A DNA stretch of 64,000 bases, from contig NZ_JAATJE010000002.1 of the NCBI RefSeq assembly GCF_011927695.1, positions 110,001-174,000 of the forward strand, given 5' to 3'. Under the pieces are notes generated by a model. It made no database searches, was not told the DNA's origin, and saw only the letters and a list, made by a program, of their open reading frames with translations. The DNA comes from Sphingomonas jejuensis. Its GTDB lineage: Bacteria > Pseudomonadota > Alphaproteobacteria > Sphingomonadales > Sphingomonadaceae. A program made the translations under genes and the position numbers. Below are positions 9,675 through 19,222 of the stretch, one piece after another (position 1 is the first letter of the stretch; every line of letters begins with the position of its first letter).

Positions 9675-10567
9675 GCCTGCGGCTCCAATGTGGGTTGTTC
9701 GATCGGCTTGGTGCGGACGGCGACGATGCATCCGGTCACGATCAGCGCCGCGCCCACGACCGTCCAGCCGGACACCGTCTCGCCGAACACCGCCCACCCG
9801 AACAGCGATGCCCACACAAAGGCCGTGTATTCGGTGGGCGCCATATGGCTGGCGGGCGCCCGCGCATATCCCCAGGCGAGCAGCATGGCGGATACGGTGC
9901 CAAGCACGGCGGCCGCGACGATCGCTGTCCACTGGTCCTTCGGCGGAACCGACAACATCCAGGGTGCGGCCAGCAACAGCAGCCCGGCAACCACCAGTGC
10001 CTGGAAGAACGCCACCTCAGCCGGTTTCGCCACCTGCGCCTGCTGCCGCATCAGCACGATGTTGAAGGCATAGCAGAGGGCCGACCCGAGCACCGCAAGC
10101 GCGCCCGTCAGTGCCTCGGGGCCGAGGTCGGCTCGTGCTTGCCCGGCCAGGATCGCGCCGACACCGACCGCCGCGATCAGCGATGCGGCGACTGCCGCCG
10201 GCGCCACCCGCTCCTTCAGCATCACGGCCGACAGATACTGGGCCAGGAGCGGCGACACGAACGACAGGGCGATCGCCTGCGCCATCGGCAGGCGCGCCAG
10301 CCCCCAGAAGAACAGCAACGCCATGATCGTCGTCACGGCCCCGCGGATCAGGTGAACCCGCAGCGTCGATCGCGCGGGCCACCCGTCGCCGCTCGCCAGA
10401 TATAATGTGCCCCCGATCGCGACAGCCGCCAGGTTGCGCCAGACAAGCGCCACATAGGTGCCGATGGCGATCGACAGCCCCTTCATCAGCACGTCCATCG
10501 CGGAGAACACGGCGATGCCTGCCGCCGCCACCGCAAAGGCGGTGACATGCCCGCGACCGTCGCTCAC
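9671..10567 (-). CDS. EamA/DMT family transporter
   Basis: A 298-residue inner-membrane protein with about ten hydrophobic helices in two EamA repeats. The GTG at 10567 overlaps the tfoX-like stop as GTGA and gives a normal length; the longer frame begins inside that gene. The family exports metabolites or drugs, but the substrate cannot be assigned. It overlaps the downstream GNAT gene by 4 nt, so the two may work on the same small molecule; that link is inference. Confidence 0.88.
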   Translation of the reverse strand: MSDGRGHVTAFAVAAAGIAVFSAMDVLMKGLSIAIGTYVALVWRNLAAVAIGGTLYLASGDGWPARSTLRVHLIRGAVTTIMALLFFWGLARLPMAQAIALSFVSPLLAQYLSAVMLKERVAPAAVAASLIAAVGVGAILAGQARADLGPEALTGALAVLGSALCYAFNIVLMRQQAQVAKPAEVAFFQALVVAGLLLLAAPWMLSVPPKDQWTAIVAAAVLGTVSAMLLAWGYARAPASHMAPTEYTAFVWASLFGWAVFGETVSGWTVVGAALIVTGCIVAVRTKPIEQPTLEPQA

Positions 10568-10896
10568 CTCTTCCGCAGGCCCGCGTCGCGCCCCATCAAC
10601 CCCCAGCGCCGCATCGCGTCGGCATCGTCCAGGCATTCATCTGGCGCGCGGCGATAGTTCATCGTCATCTGCCGCCCGTTCTTGTCGACGACGCTGAACC
10701 GCTCGGCTCCCGCCTCGTCCCACACGGCGTCGCTCTGCGCATCCGCCTTGAACCACAGGGCGTCAAGCGCGACGATCGCGAACACGGTCCCGTCGAGGTA
10801 GAGCGTCGCTCCCCCCATCATCCTGCGGTGAGTGACGGATCCCAGCGGCGCCATCGCCTCGGCGACCCACTCGATCAGCCCGGTGTCGAGGCTCAT
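10564..10896 (-). CDS. TfoX N-terminal domain protein
   Basis: A 110-residue single-domain protein matching the N-terminal domain of TfoX/Sxy: VTHRRMMGGATLYLDGTVFAIV and the segment LWFKAD are characteristic. In gammaproteobacteria TfoX regulates competence, but stand-alone N-domains are widespread in alphaproteobacteria and have no known role. It overlaps both neighbours by 4 nt. Confidence 0.87.
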   Translation of the reverse strand: MSLDTGLIEWVAEAMAPLGSVTHRRMMGGATLYLDGTVFAIVALDALWFKADAQSDAVWDEAGAERFSVVDKNGRQMTMNYRRAPDECLDDADAMRRWGLMGRDAGLRKR

Positions 10897-11195
10897 CGGG
10901 CGGCCGTCGCTCCACTCACGGTAATCGCAGTGATGCCATGCCGCTGCATCAGGTAGAGCAGACCGCCGACGCAGCTGTAGGGCATGGCGTCACTTCCCTC
11001 GATCCGCACCCGCCGGTCGCGGTCGGCGGACCCAGCGAACACCGCTTCCAGGTCGCTGCGCTCGCGCGCCAGGTCGAACATGCGGCCGTCGGTCCCGATC
11101 ATGCATCGACGATCCGGCATCTGCTTGACCACGATCTCCGATCCATTCTCCGCGGGCGTGGCGGACAGCAGCAGCAGGGCGGCCGCGACGATCAC
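10893..11195 (-). CDS. secreted ExbD/TolR-like domain protein
   Basis: This 100-residue protein starts with GTG (GTGA overlap with the ispG stop). It opens with a short hydrophobic signal-like segment ending near SATPA. The C-terminal part, with [20 protein letters not shown] then a GIT-type turn and a final strand, aligns by eye with the periplasmic domain of the TolR in this same window (LRADRTLDYGRVMRVMGEL). Two or three cysteines are present. A periplasmic ExbD-like fold without a membrane anchor is inferred; function unknown. Confidence 0.6.
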   Translation of the reverse strand: MIVAAALLLLSATPAENGSEIVVKQMPDRRCMIGTDGRMFDLARERSDLEAVFAGSADRDRRVRIEGSDAMPYSCVGGLLYLMQRHGITAITVSGATAAR

Positions 11196-12313
11196 TCCGC
11201 CGCGATGGCGGGCTGCCGCTGCGCCTCGATCTCGGCGGCCTTGGCCTCCACCAGCCGGACGATGTGGTCGACCATGCCTTCGTCCTGCACATGGTGGTCG
11301 GTGACCCCGGACAGATAGACCATGTGCCGGCCGTTACCGCCGCCGGTGATCCCGATGTCGGTCTCCCGCGCCTCGCCCGGGCCGTTCACCACGCAGCCGA
11401 GCACGGACAGCGACATGGGCGTCCGGATGTGCTGCAGCCGCTCTTCCAGCGTCTGCACGGTGCGGATGACGTCGAAGCCCTGCCGCGCGCAGCTGGGGCA
11501 GCTCACCACGCGCACGCCGCGGTTGCGGATGCCCAGCGCCTTCAGGATCTCGAAACCGACCCGGATCTCCTCCTCCGGCTCGGCCGACAAGGACACGCGG
11601 ATGGTGTCGCCGATGCCGAACCACAGGAGCGACCCCATGCCGATCGCCGACTTCACCGTGCCGCCGACGAACCCGCCGGCCTCGGTGATGCCCAGGTGCA
11701 GCGGGCAATCGACCTGCTCGGCCAGCTGTTGGTAGGCCGCCACCGCCAGGAACAGGTCGGACGCCTTCACCGCCACCTTGAACTCGTGGAAATCATGGTC
11801 CTGCAACAGCTTGATATGATCAAGCGCGCTTTCCACCAGCGCTTCCGGGCACGGCTCGCCATATTTCTCGAGCAGGTGCTTTTCCAGGCTGCCGCCGTTC
11901 ACGCCGATGCGGATCGCGCAGCCATTGGCCTTTGCCGCCCGCACCACCTCGGCCACCCGATCGGACGACCCGATGTTGCCCGGATTGATCCGGAGGCACG
12001 CCGCGCCTGCATCCGCGGCCTCCAGCGCGCGCTTGTAGTGGAAATGGATGTCCGCGACGATCGGCACCCGTGCTGCGCGCACGATCTGGCCCAGCGCGGC
12101 CGTTGATTCCACATCGGGGCACGACACTCGGATGATGTCCGCGCCGACATCCTCGCACCGGCGGATCTGGTCGATCGTCGCGCCCGGATCCGACGTCGGC
12201 GTGTTGGTCATCGTCTGCACCGTCACCGGCGCATCGCCGCCGACGGGGACGTTCCCGACCATGATCTGGCGGGACGGGCGACGATGGATGTCGCGCCACG
12301 GGCGGACTGACAT
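11192..12313 (-). CDS. ispG: 4-hydroxy-3-methylbut-2-enyl diphosphate synthase
   Basis: IspG (GcpE) is the penultimate MEP-pathway enzyme, a 4Fe-4S protein that makes HMBPP for isoprenoid synthesis. The Fe-S ligands appear as [12 protein letters not shown] and [15 protein letters not shown]. The ATG at 12313 is preferred over one 33 nt upstream because GGAAGG lies 6 nt before it; this gives 373 residues. It heads a leftward chain of five overlapping genes. Confidence 0.96.
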   Translation of the reverse strand: MSVRPWRDIHRRPSRQIMVGNVPVGGDAPVTVQTMTNTPTSDPGATIDQIRRCEDVGADIIRVSCPDVESTAALGQIVRAARVPIVADIHFHYKRALEAADAGAACLRINPGNIGSSDRVAEVVRAAKANGCAIRIGVNGGSLEKHLLEKYGEPCPEALVESALDHIKLLQDHDFHEFKVAVKASDLFLAVAAYQQLAEQVDCPLHLGITEAGGFVGGTVKSAIGMGSLLWFGIGDTIRVSLSAEPEEEIRVGFEILKALGIRNRGVRVVSCPSCARQGFDVIRTVQTLEERLQHIRTPMSLSVLGCVVNGPGEARETDIGITGGGNGRHMVYLSGVTDHHVQDEGMVDHIVRLVEAKAAEIEAQRQPAIAAE

Positions 12314-12432
12314 GGGAAACCTTCCGAGATGGCTATCGGCCGTCATATAGCGGCTTGCGCTGGCAAGCGGAACCGGTGGCCTTGCCGCAACCTTCTGCTA
12401 GACGCCCGGTCGTTGGTCCGCGGAGTTCCCCC

Positions 12433-13362
12433 ATGTCTTCCTTGAGCTGGTCGCTCGTCATCCACGGCGGCGCCGGCGTCATCCCGCGCGGCAGCCTCGA
12501 CGCCGCCGCCGATGCCGCCGCGCGCCGTTCGCTGGCCGACGCCCTTGATGCCGGCTCCGCGATCCTGGTGGCGGGCGGCAGCGCGCTGGACGCCGTGGAG
12601 GCGGCCGTGCGCGTGCTGGAGGATGCGCCCAGCTTCAACGCCGGGCGCGGCGCCGTGCTGACGCGCGAGGGCACGGTGGAGCTCGACGCCGCCATCATGG
12701 ACGGGCGTGACCGGCGGGCGGGCGCCGTCGCGCAGGTCACGCGCGCCCGGCATCCCGTCAGCGTCGCGCGCGCCGTCATGGAGCGGAGCCCGCACGTCAT
12801 GCTCGTCGGCCGCGGTGCCGACATATTCGCGATCGGCGAAGGGCTGGAGCCCGCGGAACAGGACCACTTCATCCTTCCGGAACGCCGCCGCCAGCTCGAT
12901 GAGCTGCTTGCCGGCGGTGGCGACGGCTTCGACGTCGACATGAAATACGGCACCGTGGGCGCGGTCGCGCGCGATCGCGATGGCCATGTCGCGGCGGCGA
13001 CCTCGACCGGCGGCGTCATGGGCAAGCGCTGGGGCCGGGTCGGCGATTCTCCCCTCATCGGTGCCGGCACCTTCGCCGACGACCGCGCCTGCGCCGTGTC
13101 CTGCACGGGATCGGGCGAGCACTTCATCCGCGCCGGCGTCGCGCGGGAGATCGCGGCCCGCATCCGCCTGGCCGGGGAGGATCCGGCCACGGCCACCGCG
13201 ACGACGATGGCCGACATGGCCGCGCTCGGCGGCACCGGCGGCGTCATCCTGGTGGACGCGGCGGGCGATCCGCTCTGGCAGTTCACAACGGCGGGCATGT
13301 ACCGCGGCCGGGCGACCTCGGCCGCCGGCCGCCATGTCGCCATCTTCGGAGACGAGGATTGA
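12433..13362 (+). CDS. iaaA: isoaspartyl peptidase / L-asparaginase (Ntn hydrolase)
   Basis: This plant-type asparaginase precursor self-cleaves before a Thr to give alpha and beta subunits. The 309-residue protein has the N-terminal VIHGGAGVIPRG, the FNAGRGAVL segment and the nucleophile Thr174 in KYGTVGAVA, followed by the substrate-binding ATSTGG. It probably removes beta-aspartyl dipeptides from damaged proteins in the cytoplasm. Its TGA overlaps the TTG start of the nuclease gene as TTGA. Confidence 0.92.
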   Translation: MSSLSWSLVIHGGAGVIPRGSLDAAADAAARRSLADALDAGSAILVAGGSALDAVEAAVRVLEDAPSFNAGRGAVLTREGTVELDAAIMDGRDRRAGAVAQVTRARHPVSVARAVMERSPHVMLVGRGADIFAIGEGLEPAEQDHFILPERRRQLDELLAGGGDGFDVDMKYGTVGAVARDRDGHVAAATSTGGVMGKRWGRVGDSPLIGAGTFADDRACAVSCTGSGEHFIRAGVAREIAARIRLAGEDPATATATTMADMAALGGTGGVILVDAAGDPLWQFTTAGMYRGRATSAAGRHVAIFGDED

Positions 13363-14207
13363 TCCGGAGGCTTCTGCTCTTCGTCGCGGCGGCGATGCTG
13401 CCGACGGCGCCCGCGCTCTCCTGGGGCCGCTATGGCCACGACACGGTGGCGGAGATCGCCTGGCTTGAAAGCAGCCCTGTGGTCCGCGCGCGAATGACCG
13501 CGCTGCTGCGGCGCACCGCATTGCTGGAGACGCCGGACTGCCCGGCCCGCACGCTTGGCGATGCCAGCATCTGGGCGGACTGCATCCGCGGCTTGAGCCC
13601 GCGCTTCAGCTACACCAACCCCTGGCACTACCAGAATGTCTCGGTCTGCCGCCCGTTCGAACTGACCGCGGCCTGCAAGGACGGCAACTGCGTGTCCGCG
13701 CAGATCGACCGCAACGTCCGCCTGCTCGCCGACCGCACGGTGCCGGAGCGGGAGCGGGTCGCCGCGCTCTTGTTCCTGATCCACTTCGTCGGCGACCTCC
13801 ATCAGCCGCTCCACGCCGGCGACGACGATGATCGCGGCGGCAACGACGTGCGCGCCCGCTACGGCATTGCCGGCGGGCCGCGGACGAACCTGCACGGCGT
13901 GTGGGACACGCCGCTGGCGGAACGGGCGATCACCACCCCGGCTGCCGATGCGCGAGGGCTTCTGGCGAGCGCGCCGGCGGATCGCGCCGCGCTTGCAGCC
14001 GGTACGACGGAGGATTGGTCGCGTGAGGCCTGGCAAGCAGCGCGCGAAATCGCCTACACGCCCGTCCGCGGTGGCGATCCCTGTGCCCGCGGTAACGTCG
14101 CCGCCTTGAGCGAGGCCGACATCGAACAGGCGATCCCCGTCATCCGCCTGCAGGTGCTGCGCGGCGGCGTTCGCCTCGCCCGGCTGCTGCAGGAAGCCCT
14201 CGGCTAG
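13359..14207 (+). CDS. S1/P1-type zinc nuclease, secreted
   Basis: The 282-residue product has a signal peptide and then a mature N-terminus beginning WGRYGHDTVAEIA; the N-terminal Trp (residue 22) and the first His are zinc ligands in this family. The remaining ligand motifs HFVGDLHQPLHAGDDDDRGG and NLHGVWD are present. Such enzymes cut single-stranded nucleic acid in the periplasm or outside the cell. The start codon is TTG and overlaps the upstream stop by 4 nt. Confidence 0.92.
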   Translation: MIRRLLLFVAAAMLPTAPALSWGRYGHDTVAEIAWLESSPVVRARMTALLRRTALLETPDCPARTLGDASIWADCIRGLSPRFSYTNPWHYQNVSVCRPFELTAACKDGNCVSAQIDRNVRLLADRTVPERERVAALLFLIHFVGDLHQPLHAGDDDDRGGNDVRARYGIAGGPRTNLHGVWDTPLAERAITTPAADARGLLASAPADRAALAAGTTEDWSREAWQAAREIAYTPVRGGDPCARGNVAALSEADIEQAIPVIRLQVLRGGVRLARLLQEALG

Positions 14208-14286
14208 ACCACGAACATTAACCATCCCCGCGCGTTGAAGGCAGCGTCGGCACCGCCACGAGTGTCCGCCAACAGGAGGGATGACC

Positions 14287-15288
14287 ATGAAAATCGCGGG
14301 ATGCGCCGCCACGATCGGCCTTGCCCTGGCCGCACCGGCCGGGGCTCAGAACTACAGCAACCTGTTCGTCTTCGGGGACAGCCTGGTTGATTCGGGCAAC
14401 GCCCGTGCGGCGCGCCTTGCCGTCGGCGGCGTGGATCCCGCACCGCCCGCGCAGGGCTATTTCGAAGGCCGCTTCTCCAACGGCTATAATTTCGCCGACT
14501 ATCTCTCGCTCGGCCTGTTCAACACGCCCGCGACCGCATCGGCTCTGGGCGGGCTGAACTTCTCGGTCGGCGGCGCGCAGGCCGCCGAGGTCCCGGGCGA
14601 CGCAAGCCCGAGCTTTGCCGAGCAGATCGCGAGCTTCCAGGGGTCGGGGCTCAGCTTCAATCCCGATTCGCTCGTGCTGCTCACCTTCGGCGGCAACGAC
14701 GTGCGGCGGGAGCTTGGCCGGGTCGCGACCATCCCCAACTATGTGCCCGACTTTTCGGAAACGCTCGCCGCGTTCAGCACGGGCGTGTCCGACCTGATCG
14801 GCCTGGGTGCCCGCAACATCATCGTCACCGGCTTGCCGGACATCGGGCAGATCCCCGTGGTGACTGCCCTCGGCTCCGCTGACCTGTCACGGACCGGTAC
14901 CCAACTCTCCTTCGGGCTCAACCAGGCGCTTGCCCAACAGACCTCCCTGCTTGGCGCCCAGGCGGGTCTTCAGCTGAGCTTCTTCGATCTCTTCGCCTTC
15001 CAGCAGGCGCTTTATGCGGATCCGACCGCGGCCGGCCTGCCGGCCAACCTGAACACGCGCACGCCGTGCCTTGCGGTACCCGGCGCCGCCCCGACCTGCA
15101 CCGGCTTCGTGTATTTCGACGGCATCCATCCGACGACCCAGGTGCACGCGGTGATCGGCGACGCGCTGGTCGCGCAGGCTCAGGCAGTGCCGGAGCCTGC
15201 GACCTGGGCGATGATGATCGCCGGCTTCGGCGCGGTCGGCCTCACCCTGCGGGCAAGACGGCGAGCGGACGTCAGGCTCGCCGCCTGA
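14287..15288 (+). CDS. SGNH/GDSL esterase with PEPxxWA-CTERM anchor
   Basis: The 333-residue protein has a signal peptide ending at APAGAQ, block I with the nucleophile in FVFGDSLVDSGN (Ser32), the GGND block, and the catalytic Asp-His pair in YFDGIHPT. The C-terminus carries PEPATWAMMIAGFGAVG followed by a basic tail, the PEPxxWA-CTERM exosortase sorting signal typical of sphingomonads. The second ATG is chosen because AGGAGG lies 7 nt upstream; it is only 1 nt from the first ATG. Likely a secreted, surface-processed lipase or esterase. Confidence 0.92.
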   Translation: MKIAGCAATIGLALAAPAGAQNYSNLFVFGDSLVDSGNARAARLAVGGVDPAPPAQGYFEGRFSNGYNFADYLSLGLFNTPATASALGGLNFSVGGAQAAEVPGDASPSFAEQIASFQGSGLSFNPDSLVLLTFGGNDVRRELGRVATIPNYVPDFSETLAAFSTGVSDLIGLGARNIIVTGLPDIGQIPVVTALGSADLSRTGTQLSFGLNQALAQQTSLLGAQAGLQLSFFDLFAFQQALYADPTAAGLPANLNTRTPCLAVPGAAPTCTGFVYFDGIHPTTQVHAVIGDALVAQAQAVPEPATWAMMIAGFGAVGLTLRARRRADVRLAA

Positions 15289-15291
15289 ACG

Positions 15292-15331
15292 AAAGGGGGG
15301 GAGAGACGCTTTCGCATCCCTCCCCCCTTCC
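15292..15331. terminator. terminator between GDSL esterase and pal
   Basis: A purine-rich arm (AAGGGGGGGAGA) and a complementary pyrimidine-rich arm (TCCCTCCCCCCTT) flank a roughly 12-nt loop between two convergent genes. Confidence 0.65.
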
Positions 15332-15347
15332 TTGGGTTCGAAACGAC

Positions 15348-15875
15348 TTAGTTGCCGACCGTGACGGTCACCGCCCGGCGGTTCTGCGCCCAGGCGCCTT
15401 CGTCCGATCCCGTCGCCTCCGGCCGTTCCTTGCCATAGCTGATGACGTTGATCCGGCTCGCCGACACGCCCTGCGCCTGCAGATAGTTGGATGCAGCCGT
15501 CGCGCGCCGGTCGCCCAGGGCCAGGTTGTACTCGCGCGTGCCGCGCTCGTCGGCATGACCTTCAATGGTGATGCGGACATTGGGGTAACGGGCCAGCCAC
15601 TGTGCCTGGCTGTCGAGGATCGACCGCGCCTGCGAATCGATGTCGGAGCTGTCGGTCGCGAACAGCACGCGATCGGCATTCACACTCTGAAGGAAGTCTG
15701 CCTGGCTGCCGGGCACCACGGTCGTGCCGGTCTGGCCGGTCCCCGCGCCCGTGTCATAGCCGGTCTCCGGCGCGGTGGTCGCCGGCGGCGGCGGCAGCTG
15801 CTCCGGCGCACGGCGTGCGCAGCCTGCGACCGTCACCAGCGACAGCGCGCTCACCATCATGATTGCCTTGTTCAT
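15348..15875 (-). CDS. pal: peptidoglycan-associated lipoprotein Pal
   Basis: Pal is the outer-membrane lipoprotein of the Tol-Pal system. The signal peptide ends in a lipobox (VAGC), followed by a Pro/Thr/Gly-rich linker and an OmpA-C domain (about residues 65-175) with the peptidoglycan-binding stretch IEGHADERGTREYNLALG. Length 175 is standard. It is the last gene of ybgC-tolQRAB-pal, 59 bp after tolB. Confidence 0.96.
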   Translation of the reverse strand: MNKAIMMVSALSLVTVAGCARRAPEQLPPPPATTAPETGYDTGAGTGQTGTTVVPGSQADFLQSVNADRVLFATDSSDIDSQARSILDSQAQWLARYPNVRITIEGHADERGTREYNLALGDRRATAASNYLQAQGVSASRINVISYGKERPEATGSDEGAWAQNRRAVTVTVGN

Positions 15876-15934
15876 ATCGTTCCCTCCTTGTCGGAATCTG
15901 TCAGCTTAACGTCGTCACATCCGAAACGGTCCGC

Positions 15935-17257
15935 TCAGGGCAACAGCGGCCCCCAGCTCGGGTCGGAGCCGTCGCGCGGCGTCGCGATCCGGCGCTCGAC
16001 CCGGCCGGTCAGGTCGACCGAGTGGACACTGGCGCGGCCAGAGCCTTGCGCCGTGCGGAAGAACATCAGCACCCGGCCGTTCGGCGCCCAAGTCGGCTGC
16101 TCGTCCTGCCAGGCGTTGGTCAGCAGGCGCTCGCCGCCGCCACTCGCGTTCATCACGCCGATCCGGAACCCGCCGCCGATCTTGGTGAAGGCGATCAGGT
16201 CGCCGCGCGGGCTCCACACCGGCGTGCCGTACCGCCCGCCGCCGAAGCTGATGCGCTGCTGGTTCGATCCGTCGGCGTTCATGACATAAAGCTGCTGCCC
16301 GCCCGACCGGTCGCTTTCGAACACGATGCGACTGCCGTCGGGGGAATAGCTGCCGCCCGTGTCGATGCCGGGCGAGTTGGTCAGCCGCTGCGGCCGGCCG
16401 CCGCTTGCCGACACGCGGTAGAGGTCTGTATTTCCACCCTGCGCCATCGAGAACAGGATGAAGCGGCCGTCCGGAGAGAAGCGCGGCGCGAAGGAAAGCG
16501 ACGCGCCCTCCACCACCAGCCGCTGCCGCCCCGTGCCGACCTGCAGCGTGTAGATGCGCGGCCGATCCTCGGCATAGCTCATGTAGACGATCTGCTGCTC
16601 GTTCGGCGAAAAGCGCGGCGTCAGGACGATGTTCTGCCCGCTCGTCAGGAAGCGGTGGTTGGCACCGTCCTGGTCCATGATCGCCAGCTGCTTGGTGCGG
16701 TTGTTCTTCGGGCCGGTTTCCGAGACATAGACCACGCGGCTGTCGAAATAGGGCCCTTCGCCCGTCAGGCGCGAATAGACGCTGTCCGCGCACTTGTGCG
16801 CCGCGCGCCGCCAGCTGTCCGGCTGCACCACAAAACCCTGCCGCGCCAGCTCGGTCCGCGCGAACACGTCATAGACGTAGCAGCCGACCGTCAGCGATCC
16901 GTCGCCATTGGCGCGGACGAACCCCTGCACCAGTGTCTGCGCGCCCGTGCCGCCCCAGTAAGGGTAATCGGGCTGCGTCACTTCGTCGAAGCGCACCGGC
17001 CGCATCCGGTTGGCATCGATCGGCGTGAACAGGCCGCTGTTGCGCAGATCGTTGGCGATCACCTCCGACACTTGCCGGCCAAGCGCGTCGGTCGATCCGG
17101 CGGCGGTTCCCACTGGGGAGTTGGTCGGCATCACCGGAATGGCGATCGGCTGCGGCGCGCTGACGCCGCCGGTGACGTCCACCTCCACCTGCGCCGCGGC
17201 GGGCACCGCCGCCATCGCGGACAGCACCGCTGCAATCATGACCAGGGAACGTCGCAT
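15935..17257 (-). CDS. tolB: Tol-Pal system protein TolB
   Basis: TolB is the periplasmic beta-propeller that links TolA and Pal. The 440-residue protein has a signal peptide ending at VPAAAQ, an N-terminal domain (about 30-165) and repeated propeller motifs such as FSPDGRFILFSM, YSPDGSRIVFES and WSPRGDLIAFTK. ATG 17257 is favoured by AGGAGG at good spacing; an upstream in-frame ATG has none. Confidence 0.96.
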   Translation of the reverse strand: MRRSLVMIAAVLSAMAAVPAAAQVEVDVTGGVSAPQPIAIPVMPTNSPVGTAAGSTDALGRQVSEVIANDLRNSGLFTPIDANRMRPVRFDEVTQPDYPYWGGTGAQTLVQGFVRANGDGSLTVGCYVYDVFARTELARQGFVVQPDSWRRAAHKCADSVYSRLTGEGPYFDSRVVYVSETGPKNNRTKQLAIMDQDGANHRFLTSGQNIVLTPRFSPNEQQIVYMSYAEDRPRIYTLQVGTGRQRLVVEGASLSFAPRFSPDGRFILFSMAQGGNTDLYRVSASGGRPQRLTNSPGIDTGGSYSPDGSRIVFESDRSGGQQLYVMNADGSNQQRISFGGGRYGTPVWSPRGDLIAFTKIGGGFRIGVMNASGGGERLLTNAWQDEQPTWAPNGRVLMFFRTAQGSGRASVHSVDLTGRVERRIATPRDGSDPSWGPLLP

Positions 17258-17271
17258 GGGTCCTCCTCCCC

Positions 17272-18105
17272 TCAACCGGGCAGACTATAGTTCAGGATGA
17301 TGTCTTCCCACCCGCCGGCGTAAAGCTCGGCGGGCAGCTCATAGGGCGAACACTGGATAAAGGCGCTGATCGCAAGCTCGGCGACGCGCTGGGCGTATCG
17401 GCCGTTCTCCGCATTGACGCCAGTCTGCCCGACAATCGTCGGCCGCCCGTCAAGCGTCCCGTTTTCGTTCATGCGCAGCCGGATACGCGATCGGATCTCG
17501 TTGGCGCCGGGCCCGGGGTTCGGGATGCGATTGGCGCAGGGCTGCACCTGCCGCTGGATGGCGGCGGACAGGCTCGCGACCTGGCTTGATCCGACGGAGG
17601 CGGCACGCGGCGTCTGCGACGTGCTCTTCGATGCTTCGCGCGTCAGCCCCTGACGGAAGCTGTCTCCCAGCCGCGATCCGCGCGGGCGCTCGGCCGGCGT
17701 CTGGCGCGTGGCCGCAGGCGGGGTCGGGCGGGGCCGGGTCTGCGCGCGCTGCGGCGGACGCGGCGTCGCGCGCGGTGCCGGTTGGGCGACCGGTGCCGGT
17801 TCCGGCGGTGCGGGCGTCGGTTCGGGCGCAGCCTCCACCGGCGGCGTGGGCGTCGGGGCCACCTCGGGTGCGGGTGCAGGCGTCGGCGGCCCAAGCTCGG
17901 GCGCAACGCTTTCCGCCGGCACCTCGGTCGCGATCTCGGGCGCGGCCGATTTCCACGCCACCTCGTCGACAAAGGCGATGTCCATCGGGTCGCTTTCCAG
18001 CGCGCGCGGGTTGGGCGTCGCCAGGAACCCGACCGACAGGATCCCGAACAGGATGACGTGCGCCGCGGTGGCGACGCCCAGACCGATCTTTTCGGACCGG
18101 TCCAT
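17272..18105 (-). CDS. tolA: TolA/TonB-like cell envelope protein
   Basis: The 277-residue protein has an N-terminal membrane anchor (about 8-30), a long Pro/Ala/Glu-rich then Arg/Pro-rich periplasmic linker (about 60-180), and a C-terminal TolA/TonB-like domain containing IRLRMNENGTLDGRPTIVGQ. Position between tolR and tolB identifies it as the TolA of this system. Start: AGGAG lies 5 nt before ATG 18105, while an in-frame GTG at 18111 abuts it. The linker is proline-based, unlike the helical linker of E. coli TolA. Confidence 0.88.
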   Translation of the reverse strand: MDRSEKIGLGVATAAHVILFGILSVGFLATPNPRALESDPMDIAFVDEVAWKSAAPEIATEVPAESVAPELGPPTPAPAPEVAPTPTPPVEAAPEPTPAPPEPAPVAQPAPRATPRPPQRAQTRPRPTPPAATRQTPAERPRGSRLGDSFRQGLTREASKSTSQTPRAASVGSSQVASLSAAIQRQVQPCANRIPNPGPGANEIRSRIRLRMNENGTLDGRPTIVGQTGVNAENGRYAQRVAELAISAFIQCSPYELPAELYAGGWEDIILNYSLPG

Positions 18106-18107
18106 CG

Positions 18108-18532
<425 letters not shown>

Positions 18533-18533
<1 letters not shown>

Positions 18534-19222
18534 CAGCCGGCGTCCAGCTCGCGGGAGAGGGTGGCGTGGAATCGATCGGAAAAGCGGGTCAGCCGCGCCT
18601 CCAGCCGGTCCAGCGCATGGCCGAAGCGGTTATAGGCGATGACGGCCGGGATGGCCGCGAACAGGCCGATGGCGGTCGCGAACAGCGCTTCCGCGATGCC
18701 CGGCGCCACCACCGCGAGCGAGCTCGACTGCTCGGCCGCGATCGAGGTGAAGGCGCGCATGATGCCCCACACAGTCCCGAACAGCCCGACGAAGGGTGCC
18801 ACGGACCCGACCGTTGCCAGCACGTTCAGCCGCTCCGACAGGCGGTCGATGTCGGCCGCGACGGACACCTGCATCGACGTCGCCAGCCGGGCGCGGGTGC
18901 CGTCCTTGTCGATCTGCTTGCCGCCGGTCGATCGCCGCCATTCGCGCACGCCGGCATCGAAAAGGCGTGCCGCCGGAGACACGTCGCTTGAGTTCCGATC
19001 ATGGAACTTGTCGATGTCGTCGGCCTTCCAGAACGCGTCCTCGAACGCTTCGCTGGCCTTGCGCTCACGGCGCAGGCGCCCGCCCGTGCTGACGATGATC
19101 GCCCAGGTCCAGATGCTGGCGGCCAGCAGGCCCAGCATCACCGCCTTCACGACGATGTCGGCCTGCAGGAACAGCGCGACGGGAGACAGGCTGGCGGCTT
19201 CGGTGGCGAGGACTGGCGTCAT
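18533..19222 (-). CDS. tolQ: Tol-Pal motor protein TolQ (MotA/TolQ/ExbB family)
   Basis: The 229-residue inner-membrane protein has three transmembrane segments (about 17-37, 130-160, 170-195), with the conserved APFVGLFGTVWGIM stretch and a second pore helix ending in IPAVIAYNRFG. It passes protons with TolR and energises TolA. The ATG at 19222 overlaps the ybgC stop (ATGA); the open frame extending further upstream is not coding. Confidence 0.95.
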
